Assembly: GCA_965658615.1 (NCBI GenBank)
Contig: CBFHSX010000038.1
Span: 1 to 13,903, forward strand
Source of the DNA: UBA8337 sp965658615
GTDB lineage: Bacteria; Pseudomonadota; Alphaproteobacteria; RS24
Length of the DNA: 13,903 nt
Reading direction: 5' to 3'
The notes below the pieces were generated by a model that did no database searches, had not been told where the DNA came from, and worked only from the letters and a program-made list of their open reading frames with translations. Made by a program: the position numbers and the translations under genes. Positions 13,594 to 13,903 of this stretch are shown in pieces. Each line of letters opens with the position of its first letter. The first letter of the stretch is position 1.

Positions 13594-13903
13594 ATGCGAG
13601 AAATCCTCAAAGAATATGTCGGCCATTTCAGCGTGCAAATGCTGTTTGCAGCCCTGGCCGCCTGCCTTTATGCGGTAACTGCGCTCGATTTATGGGGCTA
13701 TTGGGGGTGGGCCTTGGTGGTTATTGCCTCGGCACCGTTTTTCGAATGGGTGACGCATAAATATACCTTGCACCGCGCGCTGACCGACGCGCCGGGCTTT
13801 TGGCGCGATTACCAAATCCGCCTGCATCATGGCCACCATCTTTACCCTGAGCGGCGCGACCTGCAATTCGCGCCGACCAGTGCCATTATCATGATGTTCA
13901 TCC
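13594..13903 (+). CDS. Sterol desaturase / fatty acid hydroxylase superfamily membrane enzyme, 5' part
   Basis: The 103 residues inside the window start at an ATG with AAGGAG eight bases upstream. A hydrophobic stretch (about 14-50, probably two short helices) is followed by EWVTHKYTLHR (51-61, HX4H) and LHHGHH (77-82, HXXHH). These are the first two histidine clusters of the membrane diiron fatty acid hydroxylase superfamily, which includes sterol C4/C5 oxidases, fatty acid 2-hydroxylases and CrtZ carotenoid hydroxylases. The remaining histidine clusters lie past the window edge, so the subfamily cannot be set. It follows the GH4 gene by 30 bp on the same strand and may be co-transcribed, though no functional link to sugar metabolism is obvious. 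Confidence 0.82.
   Translation, partial: MREILKEYVGHFSVQMLFAALAACLYAVTALDLWGYWGWALVVIASAPFFEWVTHKYTLHRALTDAPGFWRDYQIRLHHGHHLYPERRDLQFAPTSAIIMMFI

Overview
The window looks like a piece of an alphaproteobacterial chromosome. The gene content suggests a free-living, perhaps marine, heterotroph. The rlmE–ppx arrangement, GC-rich codon use with NNC/NNG-biased wobble positions, clear Shine-Dalgarno sites, two GTG starts and protein sequences of alphaproteobacterial character all support this. The lineage call is an inference from sequence character, not from a search. I see no tRNA, rRNA, insertion sequence, CRISPR array or phage gene.

Layout. (1) 1-1649, minus strand: a housekeeping pair, a short exopolyphosphatase/GppA-type phosphatase (ppx) followed with an 11-bp overlap by the 23S rRNA methyltransferase rlmE, which runs off the left edge. 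(2) 1799-3997, plus strand: a phytanoyl-CoA-dioxygenase-like Fe(II)/2-oxoglutarate oxygenase 12 bp upstream of an O-acetylhomoserine sulfhydrylase (metY type), closed by a strong hairpin. (3) 4075-5212, plus strand: a 73-residue two-helix membrane protein 10 bp upstream of a membrane diiron desaturase/hydroxylase. (4) 5344-6269, minus strand: an RTX (calcium-binding nonapeptide) protein whose reading frame is broken at a seven-base homopolymer. The N-terminal part is in one frame and the RTX repeats continue in another. (5) 6501-9742, plus strand: a CYP153-like cytochrome P450 and, 14 bp later, a 659-residue fusion of a Gfo/Idh/MocA dehydrogenase with an aldo/keto reductase. (6) 9739-12141 minus and 12220-13563 plus: a GH3 beta-glucosidase-type enzyme and a GH4 alpha-galactosidase-type enzyme, divergent from a 78-bp region holding a perfect 7-bp inverted repeat that looks like a shared operator. 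(7) 13594 to the right edge: the start of a sterol desaturase/fatty acid hydroxylase superfamily gene.

The right half (6.5-13.6 kb) reads as a small catabolic island. Two cytoplasmic glycosidases would release sugars, a two-headed sugar-type oxidoreductase could oxidise and reduce carbonyls within one polypeptide, and a P450 could hydroxylate or demethylate a substrate or aglycone. No transporter, transcription factor, ferredoxin or ferredoxin reductase is visible, so those must lie elsewhere. The most unusual items are the frame-split RTX gene with its duplicated ribosome-binding-site repeat, the dehydrogenase–reductase fusion, and the operator between the two glycosidase genes. I did not find evidence for a wholly new type of system.
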